A DNA stretch of 64,000 bases from Fasciola hepatica (lineage: Eukaryota; Platyhelminthes; Trematoda; Plagiorchiida; Fasciolidae): contig CANUEZ040000020.1 in the NCBI GenBank assembly GCA_948099385.1, positions 1,550,001 through 1,614,000 of the forward strand, in the 5' to 3' direction. The notes under the pieces were generated by a model. That model saw only the letters and a list, made by a program, of their open reading frames with translations, was not told the origin of the DNA and made no database searches. Made by a program: the position numbers and the translations under genes. This document shows, one piece after another, positions 1-9,559 of the stretch. Position 1 is the stretch's first letter. Each line of letters starts with the position of its first letter.

Positions 1-25
1 AGGTAATAAGTATTTGAGCACCCAA

Positions 26-930
26 GACTTGGCACTCGGGAATGGGCAAAATGAGCTCGCAGAAAAAGATCGTGAGAAGTCGGGGTTTGCGGTTCCAGCT
101 GGGATTTGCCAGTTCCAAAACATGATCTCTGGGCTAAATAACGCCACTGCTACTCTTCTTTTTTGACGAATCGTCTCTTGGAAGGAATAACCCCCTCCAA
201 GTGTACTGTATAAGGTGCAGATTTACTGGTTCATGAGAGGACGAAGGAAGAATATTTAGGAAATTGGAACCGGGCTTGTGAACAGTTGGGGATGCAAGAG
301 TCAAGCTGAAACCGTCCAAGTGTGAATTTCTCTTCGCGGAGGTAGGTTTCCTGGGCCAAGTTTTCTCGGGCCAGGGAATAAGAACTGACCCAGATAAAGC
401 TAAAGAAGCCCAAAATTGGCTAGTCCCGCAAAGAGTTGTGGAATTGAGGAGTTTCTTGCTACTGTCTCTTCACAAAAGATTTTGCAGAGCAGGCGGCAAC
501 ACTGGGGGCTCTAATACATTAAGACAACTTGAATTCTGAAGAACGACGTGAGCAGTAACATGCATACCCACTTTGAGCTCTCTGTTTGACACCCATGCTA
601 GCATTTAGGGGTCTTCCTGAAGGAGCTGGTGGTGTCATTTTTAACACAGACACTGATGGGGTGTCTACTGGAGCCCTGTTATCACCGGTTGGACGGGATG
701 GAATAGGGCATGTCATCGCCTATGAGAGCAAATTGCGATGTAAGAGGAATAAAACTTATTGCACAACAGGGGAGGAAATTCCGGCTGTGGTCAGCTTTGC
801 CAAAACATTTAGACAACACTTATTCAAGTGACAATTTCCAGTTCGCACAGATCGCTGAGCCTTTTGTGGTAACAAAACTCTGAAGACCTCAAGCGACAAA
901 AAGCCAGGCGGCAGGAGAATTTGCCGAAGA
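26..930 (+). pseudogene. Ty3/gypsy reverse transcriptase-RNase H remnant
   Basis: This is a decayed pol fragment. From base 26 the frame reads DLALGNGQ, a variant of the gypsy palm motif DLxSGYxQ, followed by EKDREKSGFAVP and GLNNATAT (RT fingers and palm). The frame is then broken by stops near 168 and 184. It resumes near 300 as VKLKPSKCEFLF and RTDPDK, the usual thumb and connection segment. RNase H follows at 586-831, with TDTDGVSTGALLS and HVIAYESK, then CTTGEEIPAVV. A last piece, FPVRTDR, comes after the stop at 829-831. The YxDD catalytic box cannot be found where it should lie (about 205-230), so the copy is dead. The phrasing (PSKCEF, RTDPDK) differs from the other three gypsy pieces in this window, so this is probably a separate lineage. 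The 5' part lies outside the window. Confidence 0.85.
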
Positions 931-944
931 ATAATTGTGTGAAA

Positions 945-1050
945 ATATTAATAATAGTACATTCCTCGACTGTGGTCGAGGGGCAAGCTTAAAGCATGAT
1001 CGGAGTTTGCACAGTCCTTCAAGAAGGTGGGAATTTCACAAGTTTTAAAG
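945..1050 (-). repeat. LINE 3'-tail module (type 1)
   Basis: A TAATAATAG run is followed by a segment matching other tails here: CTCGACTGTGGTCGAG then GCATGATC, and AGAAGGTGGGAATTTCACA. Read on minus, this is a LINE 3' end finishing in (ATT)n. The same module sits at 2506-2625 and, in plus orientation, at 14447-14535 and 41590-41675. It abuts the end of the gypsy fragment. The body of the LINE it terminates would lie at 1050-1850, but nothing coding is recognisable there. Confidence 0.55.
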
Positions 1051-1847
1051 AGGGAGTTTTGACGGTTGTTTTGATCTTCAGTAACGCGCAGCCGAATTAA
1101 AGACTTCTAAAGTCAGGACGAGATTGATCCGCCGATTCTACGATGTTACATTACCAAATTATACGCTTAAAAGCTATGTACAAACCTCATTTGTACGGCC
1201 ACAACGTTCAATAACGAAGATCACATTTCGGTACAGGTCAGCGTCAGAAAAGACCATCACGGCAGTCTGAGTTCAAGTCAGAAGTCTTCCATGGCACACG
1301 AGCAAAATATAAGCCGATGTTTGAGTGCAATGATTGTGTTCTGTGCTTGTTCGAGGGCCAATCAGGAAAAGAGCAGAGTATTACCAATACAGTGTGCGAC
1401 AACGGCTGGGAATGACTTCCACACTTGTGCTTTGCAATGATCCGGGGGAAACACAAAATGTGCGTTCTGTGTTCTTTGATCGAAAACAAAACGCTCGTTT
1501 GTTTCGTGGCACTCACCAAAAGAATGTAGCTGAAGTTTGAGCACACTCGTCATCCAACGAGCTCCAAAGTCCCTGGGCCACCTGTGCCTCTCCGGGTCTC
1601 TATTTTCCCCAGGTTATGTTAGGTAATGTTCATGAAGCTTATAACCTTCTGTGCTTCAAATAGTTGGGCTCAGAAAAAAAACGCAAACTATTCTACGTAG
1701 CTCCACACTCTCAAAACGTTTAATTTACCGACCAGTTATCCTTCTACCTTCTTCACATTATCGCCCGAGCTACTTATGGAAGCTCCTAGGGTCCACCGTA
1801 GGCGTGCCGAAGTCCCGGGTGCAAATCAAGCAATGCTTACTGTCAGG
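1050..1847. other. No recognisable gene
   Basis: Short open frames occur on both strands (for example 1334-1540 plus and 1244-1546 minus), but none resembles a family I know and they overlap each other. The stretch may be decayed LINE 3' sequence upstream, in minus sense, of the tail at 945-1050. It is also the left flank into which the LTR element at 1853 inserted. Confidence 0.4.
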
Positions 1848-1852
1848 CTCAG
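1848..1852. repeat. Target-site duplication, left (CTCAG)
   Basis: CTCAG directly precedes the first base of the left LTR and recurs exactly at 7045-7049 after the right LTR. A 5-bp duplication is typical of LTR-retrotransposon integrase. Confidence 0.85.
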
Positions 1853-2165
1853 TGTTGTGTCCACAATCGGTAGCAGAACACGTAATGGTGGCTTTGCATT
1901 TATTTATGCCATTGTGAACACAAAACCCGGCCGTAGCCGGCGACCAAGCGGAAAACACGCAAGTGAGTTGGCATAAAGAAGTAAACTACTTGTGCCGTCG
2001 CGCGCAGCAGAGGAAGACCAATCAGTACACAGAAAAATCGATAGGTCAACACTGCTGGCGCTAAAGCATGGTTAACGATCAAGGCAAATTGAGAGTATGT
2101 CCATTCATGAGAGGAATATTGATCGGTTGTCCGCGTAGTGTGCGAGACCCTAACCAGACACAACA
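1853..2165 (-). repeat. 3' LTR of the non-autonomous element
   Basis: This is a 313-bp repeat matching 6732-7044 with a single difference seen (A at 2160, G at 7039). It contains a potential hairpin CCGGC-CGTA-GCCGG at 1927-1940. On minus it has an AATAAA polyadenylation-type signal near 1900-1910 and an inverted CCAAT box (ATTGGTC). The minus reading frame that spans most of the LTR is not taken as coding. Confidence 0.92.
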
Positions 2166-2170
2166 TCAAC

Positions 2171-2182
2171 TCTCCTTTCCCC
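2171..2182 (-). promoter_or_regulatory. Polypurine tract
   Basis: On minus the sequence is GGGGAAAGGAGA, ending five bases before the 3' LTR. This is the expected place and composition for the plus-strand DNA primer of an LTR retrotransposon, and it confirms the minus orientation. Confidence 0.75.
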
Positions 2183-2204
2183 AAGGAAAACGATCCAAGG
2201 CTTC

Positions 2205-2500
2205 AACGGATGAAAGTATTCGTAGTATTACCAGCGACGGTTGTATCAGTAGTACCTTCATTAGAAGCAGTTGCCGTGGTAGTATCCAAAGCAGTAGTAT
2301 CATCAACAACATTGTTCGAAGTCGTAGTAACAGGAACTATGTTCACAGCAGCAGCAGTATCCGCAGTAGAAGTAGTAGTATTTGTAACAGTAGCAGTAGC
2401 AGTAACAGCAACCGTATTCGCAGTAGAATTCACAGAAACTCTGGCCACAGCATTAGTTACAATAGCAGCAGCAGTTGTTGTTGTACGCATGTGACGATAC
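2205..2500. repeat. Degenerate triplet-repeat block 1 (GTA/GCA/GTT)
   Basis: About 300 bases are built from imperfect GTA, GCA, GTT and ACA triplets, for example GTAGTAGTATTTGTAACAGT. Because of the triplet period, several frames stay open: Ser/Asn-rich and Val/Ala-rich on plus, Thr/Ala/Val-rich on minus. In the sense of the host LTR element (minus) the frame is Thr/Ala-rich, a mucin-like composition. No fold or family is recognised. It resembles the larger block at 5825-6300 near the other LTR. Confidence 0.8.
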
Positions 2501-2505
2501 AAAAC

Positions 2506-2625
2506 ACTGAATAATAATAATATTAATAATACTGGTATATTTCTCGACCATGGTCTAGATGCACGCTGTAGCGCATGATCATGTTGTCACACGTTACTCA
2601 ATAAGATGGAATATTCACAAATTCG
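2506..2625 (-). repeat. LINE 3'-tail module (type 1)
   Basis: AATAATAATAATATTAATAATAC is followed by TGGTATATTTCTCGACCATG and GTCTAGATGCACGCTGTAGC, then GCATGATCATG. On minus this is a LINE 3' end with the palindrome GACCATGGTC just before an (ATT)n tail. It marks a minus-oriented LINE whose body would lie at 2625-3660 and possibly 5712-5824. Confidence 0.65.
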
Positions 2626-3660
2626 GAATATGAAAGTCGAGATTATCGAAGATGGAAAAATAAAGCCAGCAACAGTTTGAATGGATCATTCTGATAATTT
2701 TTCGAGCGGCACTTTTGAACCGGTTTCGATTCCGACCTGGGCATTGGTTCGCGGTGGAGATATCGAAAAATCATTAACGCAGTGCCAAGGACGCATTATG
2801 AACGAGAACGATGCAAGTCAAGGAAACCGGAGGCCCACCGAGGTTATGCAGATGGAGTAAATGTTTGAGCAAGAGGAAAAGGGGGGAAAATTGTAAAGAA
2901 GTATGTTCGGGAAAATCAACGCATGCGAAGAGGATAGCGATCATGAAGACAATGCAAACCCTGAATGACGGATTTACCGGAGTTCAATAAACGGAATGAG
3001 TTTTGAAGCAGGGGAGCATGAGACCAATTTTGTGAGAGTGAACACTGGTGGATATGGGAGAAACAGCAGACCATAAAACGGTGAGTTTAGATTCAGGATC
3101 AGTAACATGTACCATTCTGAAATAAGAAAGCGCAACTGGAGGGTCTTCGAGAAGTGGAGAGTCAATTTCCAGCCGGCTACGGGTCGTAGAAAAGATAAAC
3201 AGTGGTAACGGATGATAAAGTGGGAAATCTCTGCATGGACTTAAGAGTTATTATGCTGTTTCACTGAAAAATATATATGTATGTGCTGACACATTTGCCT
3301 TCAGTGTTATTCAGCGTCGTTTCTGGTAACGTACGGCATCGAGTGCGTAAGGTTCGTCTGGCAGGACAATGTATGTGTCGGTCGATCAGTCGAGTGTGGC
3401 TGTATAGTAGCGGCATGCGCGTGAACTGGAACTCGTGTTGGTTGCGTTTGAAAACGTTGAACGATCTGATAAGCAATTAGGAGTATTTTCTGTTGTATGG
3501 TTTGATTTCGGTCCCAACTGCTATGGTAGGTTCCCCTTGAATCTCTGTCCGTACGAGTCAAAGTGGCATCCTTGGTTAGCCAGTTTTGCGACTGAGATAG
3601 TGGGAGACAACGAACCTGAAATAAAAGGGTATTGCAGTCTGGACGTGTTTCCAGCTGTGG
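2625..3660. other. Decayed LINE 3' UTR-like stretch, no gene
   Basis: No frame here resembles a known protein. The plus strand is purine-rich, as expected for the antisense of the pyrimidine-rich LINE 3' UTRs in this window. The stretch lies directly upstream, in minus sense, of the tail at 2506-2625, so I read it as that element's 3' UTR. This is inference. Confidence 0.4.
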
Positions 3661-3775
3661 GTTATGATAATGTAATAATGAATAATAATGGTTTATTTCG
3701 GAGACGTCCGAGGCCTGCCAAGTGCATAATCAGCTGTTTACAAGTGATGGAATAAACAGACAAAACCCTTGAAAA
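3660..3775 (-). repeat. LINE 3'-tail module (type 2)
   Basis: On minus the segment reads TCCATCACTTGTAAACAGC, TGATTATGCACTTGGCAGG, then CTCCGAAATAAACCATTATT and an ATT-rich tail. It matches tails at 21600-21750 (plus), 33370-33425 (plus), 42480-42600 (minus) and 56400-56540 (plus). It defines the 3' terminus of the LINE copy at 3660-5711. Confidence 0.75.
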
Positions 3776-5711
3776 TGTGGAAATTAACATGACAAAAGTT
3801 GAAAAAGGGCTAAGAATGAAAGTGGGTTACGTGGGAAAGGAGAGCAGGTAAAAAGCAGCAGTCAGGGTATGCCCCTGCTGCGGATCAACGGTTAATGGAG
3901 GCATATAAAAACCAGTGAAGGACGAGGCATAAGAGTGACAAAAACTACGGGGTTGGATGGAAGCAAAGTGGTTAAAATTAGTGGCATTTCCATTTGTTCG
4001 ATTCATTGAGGAAATGGCCATAGGTAGTCTCACGTTGAGAACTCAGCCAGATAGATGAAACTGTCTATCGTTGATTGTGTCCTTAATTGAAGGGAGCAGG
4101 GTCGGAGAAGGGGTTGGCCTTTGAAGTCGAGGCCCCTCTCGTAAGCTATTTCTTCTGCCAAGCACATATTAGATAACGGTAGTGCACGGGTGACGCTGAG
4201 ATATGGGATGAGTGCCGACAGAAATTGTGACTTGGTTTGTGAAGCTTGAAGGTTAATGGGCAACTTGTTCCAGACTTTGGAGTAGACAAGAAGGAAAAAG
4301 CGTGACCGTATGGCCGACTTAGCTATACTAGAAGGGACAGCAAAAGGCCTGTGCCGAAGTGAGTAGGGTGTTTCACGGGAGAAGCTTACTGTGTCAAAGG
4401 AAAAAGACCGGTTATGGAGCAGGTTATACAAGAAGACTGAGCTTAGTCTTAAGCGGCGGAGCCAGAGTGGGTCAAGGTTTAGATTTTGGCATCGTTCTCT
4501 ATAGCTCAAAGACCTGGACCAACCCAGTAGTTGTTTGGTAAAGCGCTTTTGTATGCTTTCAATCGCAACTCTGTCGAATTTCGTCATGTTAGAAAATATT
4601 ATTGGGCAGTATTCGAGCAAAGGCCTGATGTGGGATTTGTAGATGCTGATGATGCTGTCCCGGAGACGAAAGAAGCGGAAGAGAAGGGCCGCACTTCTTC
4701 TAGCCTTGGCCGCTTGGATGGCAGCGTGCTCAGAAAAGTTGAGGGAGCAGGAATAGTTGAGGCCCAAATCGCGAACAGTAGGTCGAATGGCTATTGGGGA
4801 CCCACCAAGAGTTAAGGATCCAGGGGGCAATTGGAACTTGTAGGTTAGGACCTCGCACTTATCAGTGGAAAAGCTCATCCTCCAGGTGTGGCACTAGCGG
4901 TCAAGTGCTGCGAGGTCAGCGGAAATGTTGCAGACAGTATGGGTAGCATCATTGGAATTAAGAGAGTAAACTATTTTTATATCGTCTGCCAACAAGAATG
5001 GCGTGCCATGGTGTACTAGATCCAATGCGTCGTTAATGTGCATCAGAAATAGGAGAGGACCCAGTACGCTTCCCTGTATAACGCCACTTGTGACAGGTTT
5101 CGGTTTAGAAGTATGTCCGTTGGCGAGGACCACTAGCGAACGATGAGCAAGATAAGATTTCAGCCAAGAAAGCAGCGGGTCACCAATGCCGAATGAACGC
5201 AATTTGGAGATAAGATGCAGGTGTGGAACACGGTCGAAAGCCTTCGACAGATCTAGGTAGACAACTACTAATGCCTGCCCGCTATCAACAGCCTTAGTGA
5301 CTAGGTTGAGGAAGTCAAACTGATGTGTGGTGCATGATCGCGATTTGAGGAACCCGTGCTGCCTATCGCTAAGAAGGTTTGAAGCGAGAAGATGGGTGGT
5401 AATGCCATCTTTGATAATCGTTTCCATTATTCTGGAAATGATAGGGGTATGGTTGATGGGGCGGTAATTAGCAAGTTCGCGAACAGGTCCTATTTTATGT
5501 CGTGGAATGATGACTTAACGCTTCCTGTTCGACGGTACCAAACTAAATTTGAGTGACAAGGTGAATAGGTTCAGTAGTAAAAGTGGAAGGTCCGATCCAC
5601 CGTTAATGATTGCAGCTGGGGGCAACCCGTCTGGTCCAGGAAGCGCAGATGCTTTATAACGTGAGATGAGCCTGGAAATAACATTTACTTCAAAGGTTAG
5701 GGTAGAATAAA
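3660..5711 (-). pseudogene. CR1-like LINE, 5'-truncated (RT plus short 3' UTR)
   Basis: On minus the reading begins at the RT fingers (LTFEVNVISRLISRYK, then PGPDGLPPAAI, about 5710-5600). After a broken stretch it continues at 5427 with HGFLKSRSCTTHQFDFLN, motif A YLDLSKAFDRVPH, motif B VIQGSVLGPL and motif C FLLADDIKIVYS. Both catalytic sites look intact. A TAG at 4894-4896 replaces the Trp codon of DRWC, and the frame then runs to 4030 through IRPLLEYCPIIFSN and LLGWSRSLSYRERCQNL. The endonuclease and ORF1 are missing. The 3' UTR is only about 360 bases and ends with CTCCGAAATAAACCATTATT. The copy at 17.6-19.3 kb is a close relative. It lies nested inside the LTR element, on the same strand. 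Confidence 0.88.
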
Positions 5712-5824
5712 CCAGCGTCAGTATAACTGAGGAAGCACAAAGGACATACTCGAGCAAGAATGGTGGAAAATTGGGCAAAACGTTAAACAAGAACAAAAAC
5801 TTCATCAACGAGATGATGGCTTGG
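5712..5824. other. Short spacer between LINE truncation point and triplet block 2
   Basis: No coding similarity is seen. Similarity to the LINE at 17.6 kb stops at about 5711 (CTACCCTAACCTTTGAAG on minus), so this piece is either the older LINE interrupted by the insertion or LTR-element interior. Confidence 0.4.
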
Positions 5825-6300
5825 AAATGAAATGCGGTACCAACAGAAGTAGATGTAGTATTGTTCACTGTAGCAGTGGCAGTAGTAGTAGTAGTAGTGG
5901 CATTGCTATTATCAAAAGCAGTAGCATGAGTTACACTGGTAGTCACTGCAGTAGCAGAGTAGCGGTAATCATCATAATAACAGGTCATAACGGCAATCGT
6001 GGTAGTTCCAGCAAGGGTAGTAGTAGCAACAACAACAGTAACAGTAGTCGTAGAACAGACACAGTAACCATAGTAGTAGCAGTAGCCGTAACGGTAGTTG
6101 TACAGTCAGAACCAGTAACCAGAATAGCAGCAGCGGTAGTAGTAACGGTAATCGTAGCAGTATTTGTAGTAGCAGTTTCGGGACACAATACTCGGCAGTA
6201 GTAACGGGCACAGTAGTCGCAGTAGTAGTAACTGAAACAGTAACTGCAGCGGTACACATGTTCGCAGTGGTAGCAGTCATGGCAGTAACAGTAGCAACAG
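5825..6300. repeat. Degenerate triplet-repeat block 2 (GTA/GCA/ACA)
   Basis: Nearly 480 bases are built from imperfect GTA, GCA, GGT and AAC triplets, with the same style as block 1 at 2205-2500. On minus, the element's sense, the frames are Thr/Ala/Val- and Leu-rich. On plus they are Ser/Gly/Asn-rich. I read both blocks as parts of one simple-sequence region of the LTR element that was split by LINE insertions. This is inference, because I cannot align them base by base. Confidence 0.75.
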
Positions 6301-6701
6301 TTTTAGTACGCACGGAAGGGCACAAAGCACGGTAATTATCCAGGTCCGATTGTAACGAAGGATGCATACAGGACACATGCGAGCGAGAAAGATAAAACAC
6401 TTGTTAAGCAATCAACAACAAAAACGAAAAAACCGTCAATAATGAGAAAACTCGCCGGAAGCGAAAATGTAGTAAGCTGTTTCAAATAGTTCAAGTATGT
6501 AAGTGTCAACAAATGTTCCGGTCCTTTGAATTTCACCATTTAAATCTGTAAACTCGATACCGTCCACCTGACTCCGGAGATAACCTTGCCAGCCGTTCTT
6601 CAAAGCACCCCCGCAAAGTTCCGAAGCGTAATTCCGAAGGGTTTTCTGTGAATGGTGAATCCCTCATAATTATTTCTCTGGCACTATGTACAAATCCACG
6701 A
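6301..6701. other. 5' leader of the LTR element, no gene
   Basis: This stretch lies between triplet block 2 and the primer binding site. The short minus frames (for example 6336-6539) show no gag-like motif such as a CCHC knuckle. It is probably untranslated leader with a packaging role, by analogy with other non-autonomous LTR elements. Confidence 0.45.
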
Positions 6702-6729
6702 CACGGGTTCAATCCTGCCCGCGATGCCA
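6702..6729 (-). promoter_or_regulatory. tRNA primer binding site
   Basis: On minus the sequence starts TGGCATCGCGGGCAGGATTG two bases after the 5' LTR. Its complement contains GGGTTCAATCC and ends GCGATGCCA, the layout of a tRNA T-arm, acceptor strand and CCA end. The acceptor strand appears one base short, so I do not name the tRNA. Confidence 0.75.
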
Positions 6730-6731
6730 AA

Positions 6732-7044
6732 TGTTGTGTCCACAATCGGTAGCAGAACACGTAATGGTGGCTTTGCATTTATTTATGCCATTGTGAACAC
6801 AAAACCCGGCCGTAGCCGGCGACCAAGCGGAAAACACGCAAGTGAGTTGGCATAAAGAAGTAAACTACTTGTGCCGTCGCGCGCAGCAGAGGAAGACCAA
6901 TCAGTACACAGAAAAATCGATAGGTCAACACTGCTGGCGCTAAAGCATGGTTAACGATCAAGGCAAATTGAGAGTATGTCCATTCATGAGAGGAATATTG
7001 ATCGGTTGTCCGCGTAGTGTGCGAGACCCTAACCAGACGCAACA
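6732..7044 (-). repeat. 5' LTR of the non-autonomous element
   Basis: This is the direct repeat of 1853-2165. The terminal inverted repeats are TGTTGTGTC and GACGCAACA, with one base changed against the other LTR. The hairpin CCGGC-CGTA-GCCGG recurs at 6806-6819. Transcription would start inside this copy and run toward lower coordinates. Confidence 0.92.
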
Positions 7045-7049
7045 CTCAG
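7045..7049. repeat. Target-site duplication, right (CTCAG)
   Basis: This is an exact match to 1848-1852 directly outside the right LTR. Confidence 0.85.
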
Positions 7050-7104
7050 AAATACCAGGAACGCTGTACCTCTGTCTGCACTCAGTCCATGTTCAGTAGC
7101 TCTC

Positions 7105-7620
7105 GTTGTTGTTTATGACTTAGTCAACAAAAAGACCAAAGAGTTAGATCAACGGTTGGCGGACCTGCATAACCATATCCAGTCCATCGATGATGTTATA
7201 CCAAAGATATCTCTTTATCTAGCATAATGGAACCCTCCCCTATAGCTAATCGCCAAAGCCTAACCACGGCGGGCCGTTTCCTGGACCAAGTTGCGACCGA
7301 AATCCATAAACATATAGTCAACGCCGGAAATGCGATAGTTTTCAACAACCCCGACCGGCTGCCCCTGCCGTCAACCAAACTCGCCATACTGAATGCTTGC
7401 TACATGGCACTACACAGGTGCTATTGCACTCGGCTGTGCAAAAAGTCATAACGAAACGACTGTCCTTTGAAGTTCCAATTCGCTGACGGAATCACAGCTA
7501 GATAATTCATAACCAGTTGGTAAATCATTTTTAACTTCACCCCATTCAAAGGAATCAGATTATTACCGGATAAAACGCCCCTTCAAAGAGGGGTTTTTCG
7601 ATCACTAAGAAGTACCTTAG
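7105..7620 (+). pseudogene. CR1-like LINE ORF1 remnant
   Basis: The frame from about 7105 reads a heptad-rich segment (KKTKELDQRLADLHNHI), consistent with an ORF1 coiled coil. A stop follows, then 7227-7451 with NAIVFNNPDRLPLPSTKL and CYCTRLCKKS. After another shift come CPLKFQFADGI and GIRLLPDKTPLQRGVF. The order (coiled coil; I-V-F-N-x-P-D; C-x-C-x-RL-x-KK; CPLxFQF; DKTPLQR) is that of CR1 ORF1 proteins, which bind RNA. The matching segment in the minus copy near 29480-29600 reads AVVFKIPDRL. Stops and frameshifts make this copy inactive. It begins just after the LTR element's target duplication, so the host LINE may extend left of 1848. Confidence 0.7.
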
Positions 7621-8930
7621 CTTCACCAACGCAACCTGCGGCTGAAATACCAGTCGCCCCGTCGTCTCGCCGTCTGTCGAGCCAACCCGTAACACAAAAG
7701 CCCTCAGTTGCCTGCACTACTGTAGTTGACCTAGACCTGACCGCCACCTCATCTCCAGCACATCCTCCTAGTAAACCGCCTTGCCTTCTACCATCAATTT
7801 CCGCTCCCACAAACGGCAAAAATATCCATGGCAAACATCTATTAGCCCAGGTCCACCAAAGTCCCTTACTTACAGGCCTGCTGCTGCTTATGTCAACCTA
7901 CTGCCCACCGTCTCACCACCGAAAAAGACTCCGGGGAAGTCTGTCGCCAGCAGCCCGTCTTGCCCCAGCTCATGTCTCACCGTCTTGTGGATAAAAATCG
8001 TTCATAAAGGCCATGATCTACTACACAGCCAATCGCCCCATCAGCCGACAGAATTCTGTGTCCACCCACAGCTTTCAGCCACTGCAGCTACTCCCGTAAT
8101 CCCCCCCCCCCTAATAGTCTTCTGAGAGCCCCATCCAGAACCCCCCCAAGCACTCCGAGTATACCCCAAATAATCTATGCTTGTTGACGAGCAGGACACA
8201 ACTCTGCATCACCCTAAAGCAGCCAACCCCGACTCGCTGTATTAGCGCGGTTCCTCGGCTAATCGACAAGGTCCTCCCAACTCCACTTCACAATATAAGC
8301 GAAACGGCCACCAAGAAAAGCGTCATCATGCTTCGGAACCAATCATATCCTCCAAGTTTGCCGAAACAGTTTCCTAGTCATCTGGCTTAGCGCCAGCACC
8401 TCCCGCCGAACCTTTGTATCCAATTTTCCCCGATCCAATGAGACAAATAAATAACCCCCTATTGAATTATAATCAGCGGCCTCGGTTTTCAAGCTCCACG
8501 CCCTTTCCCGAACATATGATAGGCCAGCCCAACCAACTACAGTTATTTTGTCGGTCCTGATCGAGCGACAACTACCCCCCCCCTGCGTATCCCGTTGAAC
8601 CCAGTCACCACTACTTTCAACCATCTCACTTGCCATTACCCATTACCTCAGCACCCAACTCCCCACCTGGTTACTTCAAACGCCTCGGAAATCCCACCTC
8701 CGCAAACGACCAATCTTACTTTGGCAGCACCCCCCCCCCAACCCAGCTTCACCCCTTCTTCACACTGCCGGCTCCCCACTTCTAATTCCTGTTTAGACTC
8801 TATCGTTTCTATACATGACAATCTCGACTTTACGAGTCCACTTAATGATGTTCACCATCTCGGTAGTGTTAGCCACCAACACCCGCCGATGGTTGTTCCT
8901 ACTCCACGCCACGACGATACAGCTGCACTT
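7620..8930 (+). other. Spacer of LINE A between ORF1 and endonuclease
   Basis: The sequence is Pro/Ser/Thr-rich in the plus frames and pyrimidine-rich, with C runs (8101-8110, 8575-8582, 8731-8738). It has no recognised domain. By position it is the ORF1 tail and the ORF2 start of the LINE. Many stops are present. Confidence 0.45.
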
Positions 8931-8934
8931 ATAT

Positions 8935-9550
8935 TGCTCCTCATTAACAGCTGCTCATTACTGAATAAAACCCATACTATCCATAACATTGTACTATGTT
9001 CCGACCTCGACATCCTTGTCATGACCGAAACCTGGATAAATGATTCCGTCCTATCGGGCCAAGTTTCTATCGCTGGTTACCGAACCTTCCTAAATAATTG
9101 CTGTCTTGGTGGAGGGGGCTGTCTAGTCCATCGTAAAAACAGCTTGCCTACCAATCCCCTCTCTGATCCAACGGTGGACGTAATCCAGGACTCAATATGG
9201 CCAACTCTTCACTCCATATCGACTGCTTTTATCGACCACCCAATTCAAACATCACGGACCTCGCCCACGAAGTCAACTTCTTTGACAGCTTTGCACTATT
9301 AACCTCTTCGTCAAAACTTATTGCTGGCGATTTCAAAGCACCTAATATCCGCTGGGAAACCATGTCGTCACCCCAATACTTCACGAGCTTCGTTTTGACC
9401 ATACGCGCAGGGCGCCGGGTCCAGCACGTAATGACACCAACCAGGGGCAACAGCATACTTGACCTGATATTTGCCATTGGCCTATAGGATATGATAACTA
9501 CCGCCCTCAACCTCCTCCCGGGCAGTGACCATAGAAGAGTACCTAGCAGA
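8935..9550 (+). pseudogene. CR1-like ORF2 endonuclease domain
   Basis: The reading runs LLINSCSLLNKTHTIHNIV, then LDILVMTETWINDSVLSG and GGGGCLVHRKNSL. After a shift near 9197 come LHIDCFYRPPNSNITDL and LIAGDFKAPNIRWE, and finally LLPGSDHRRVPS near 9520. These are the apurinic-like endonuclease blocks in order: N-x-S-x-LxNK, ETW, G-GG, YRPP, GDFN (here GDFK) and SDH. The domain nicks target DNA for target-primed reverse transcription. It continues into RT at about 9890. At least two frameshifts separate the blocks. Confidence 0.82.
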
Positions 9551-9559
9551 TTCACAGCC

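Larger units (their letters stand above)
1853..7044 (-). mobile_element. Non-autonomous LTR retrotransposon, 5.2 kb, complete ends
   Basis: Two direct 313-bp terminal repeats start 4879 bp apart and are flanked by the exact 5-bp duplication CTCAG. Each LTR starts TGTTGTGTC and ends GACACAACA (GACGCAACA in the right copy), a short inverted repeat of TG...CA type. A primer binding site beginning TGGCATCGCGGG lies two bases inside the right LTR on minus. A polypurine tract (GGGGAAAGGAGA on minus) lies five bases inside the left LTR. The element is therefore transcribed right to left. The interior has no gag, protease, RT or integrase of LTR type. It holds two triplet-repeat blocks (2205-2500, 5825-6300) and minus-strand LINE pieces (2506-5711). 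I see only one mismatch between the LTRs, which suggests recent insertion. It must have used proteins from another element. Confidence 0.9.

Noticed and set aside
2068..2514. 148-residue Ser/Asn/Arg-rich open frame on plus, and a 118-residue Val-rich frame overlapping it
   Set aside because: Both are by-products of the triplet repeat, and they lie antisense to the LTR element. No start context, domain or conservation is visible.
6702..6729. A possible tRNA gene (GGTTCAATCC...GCGATGCCA on plus)
   Set aside because: Only the 3' half is present, with no D-arm or anticodon arm upstream. It sits exactly beside the LTR, so it is the complement of a primer binding site.
6779..7045. 88-residue minus frame within the LTR, repeated at 1900-2184
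   Set aside because: It appears twice only because the LTR is duplicated. It matches no protein, and part of it is the LTR terminus itself.
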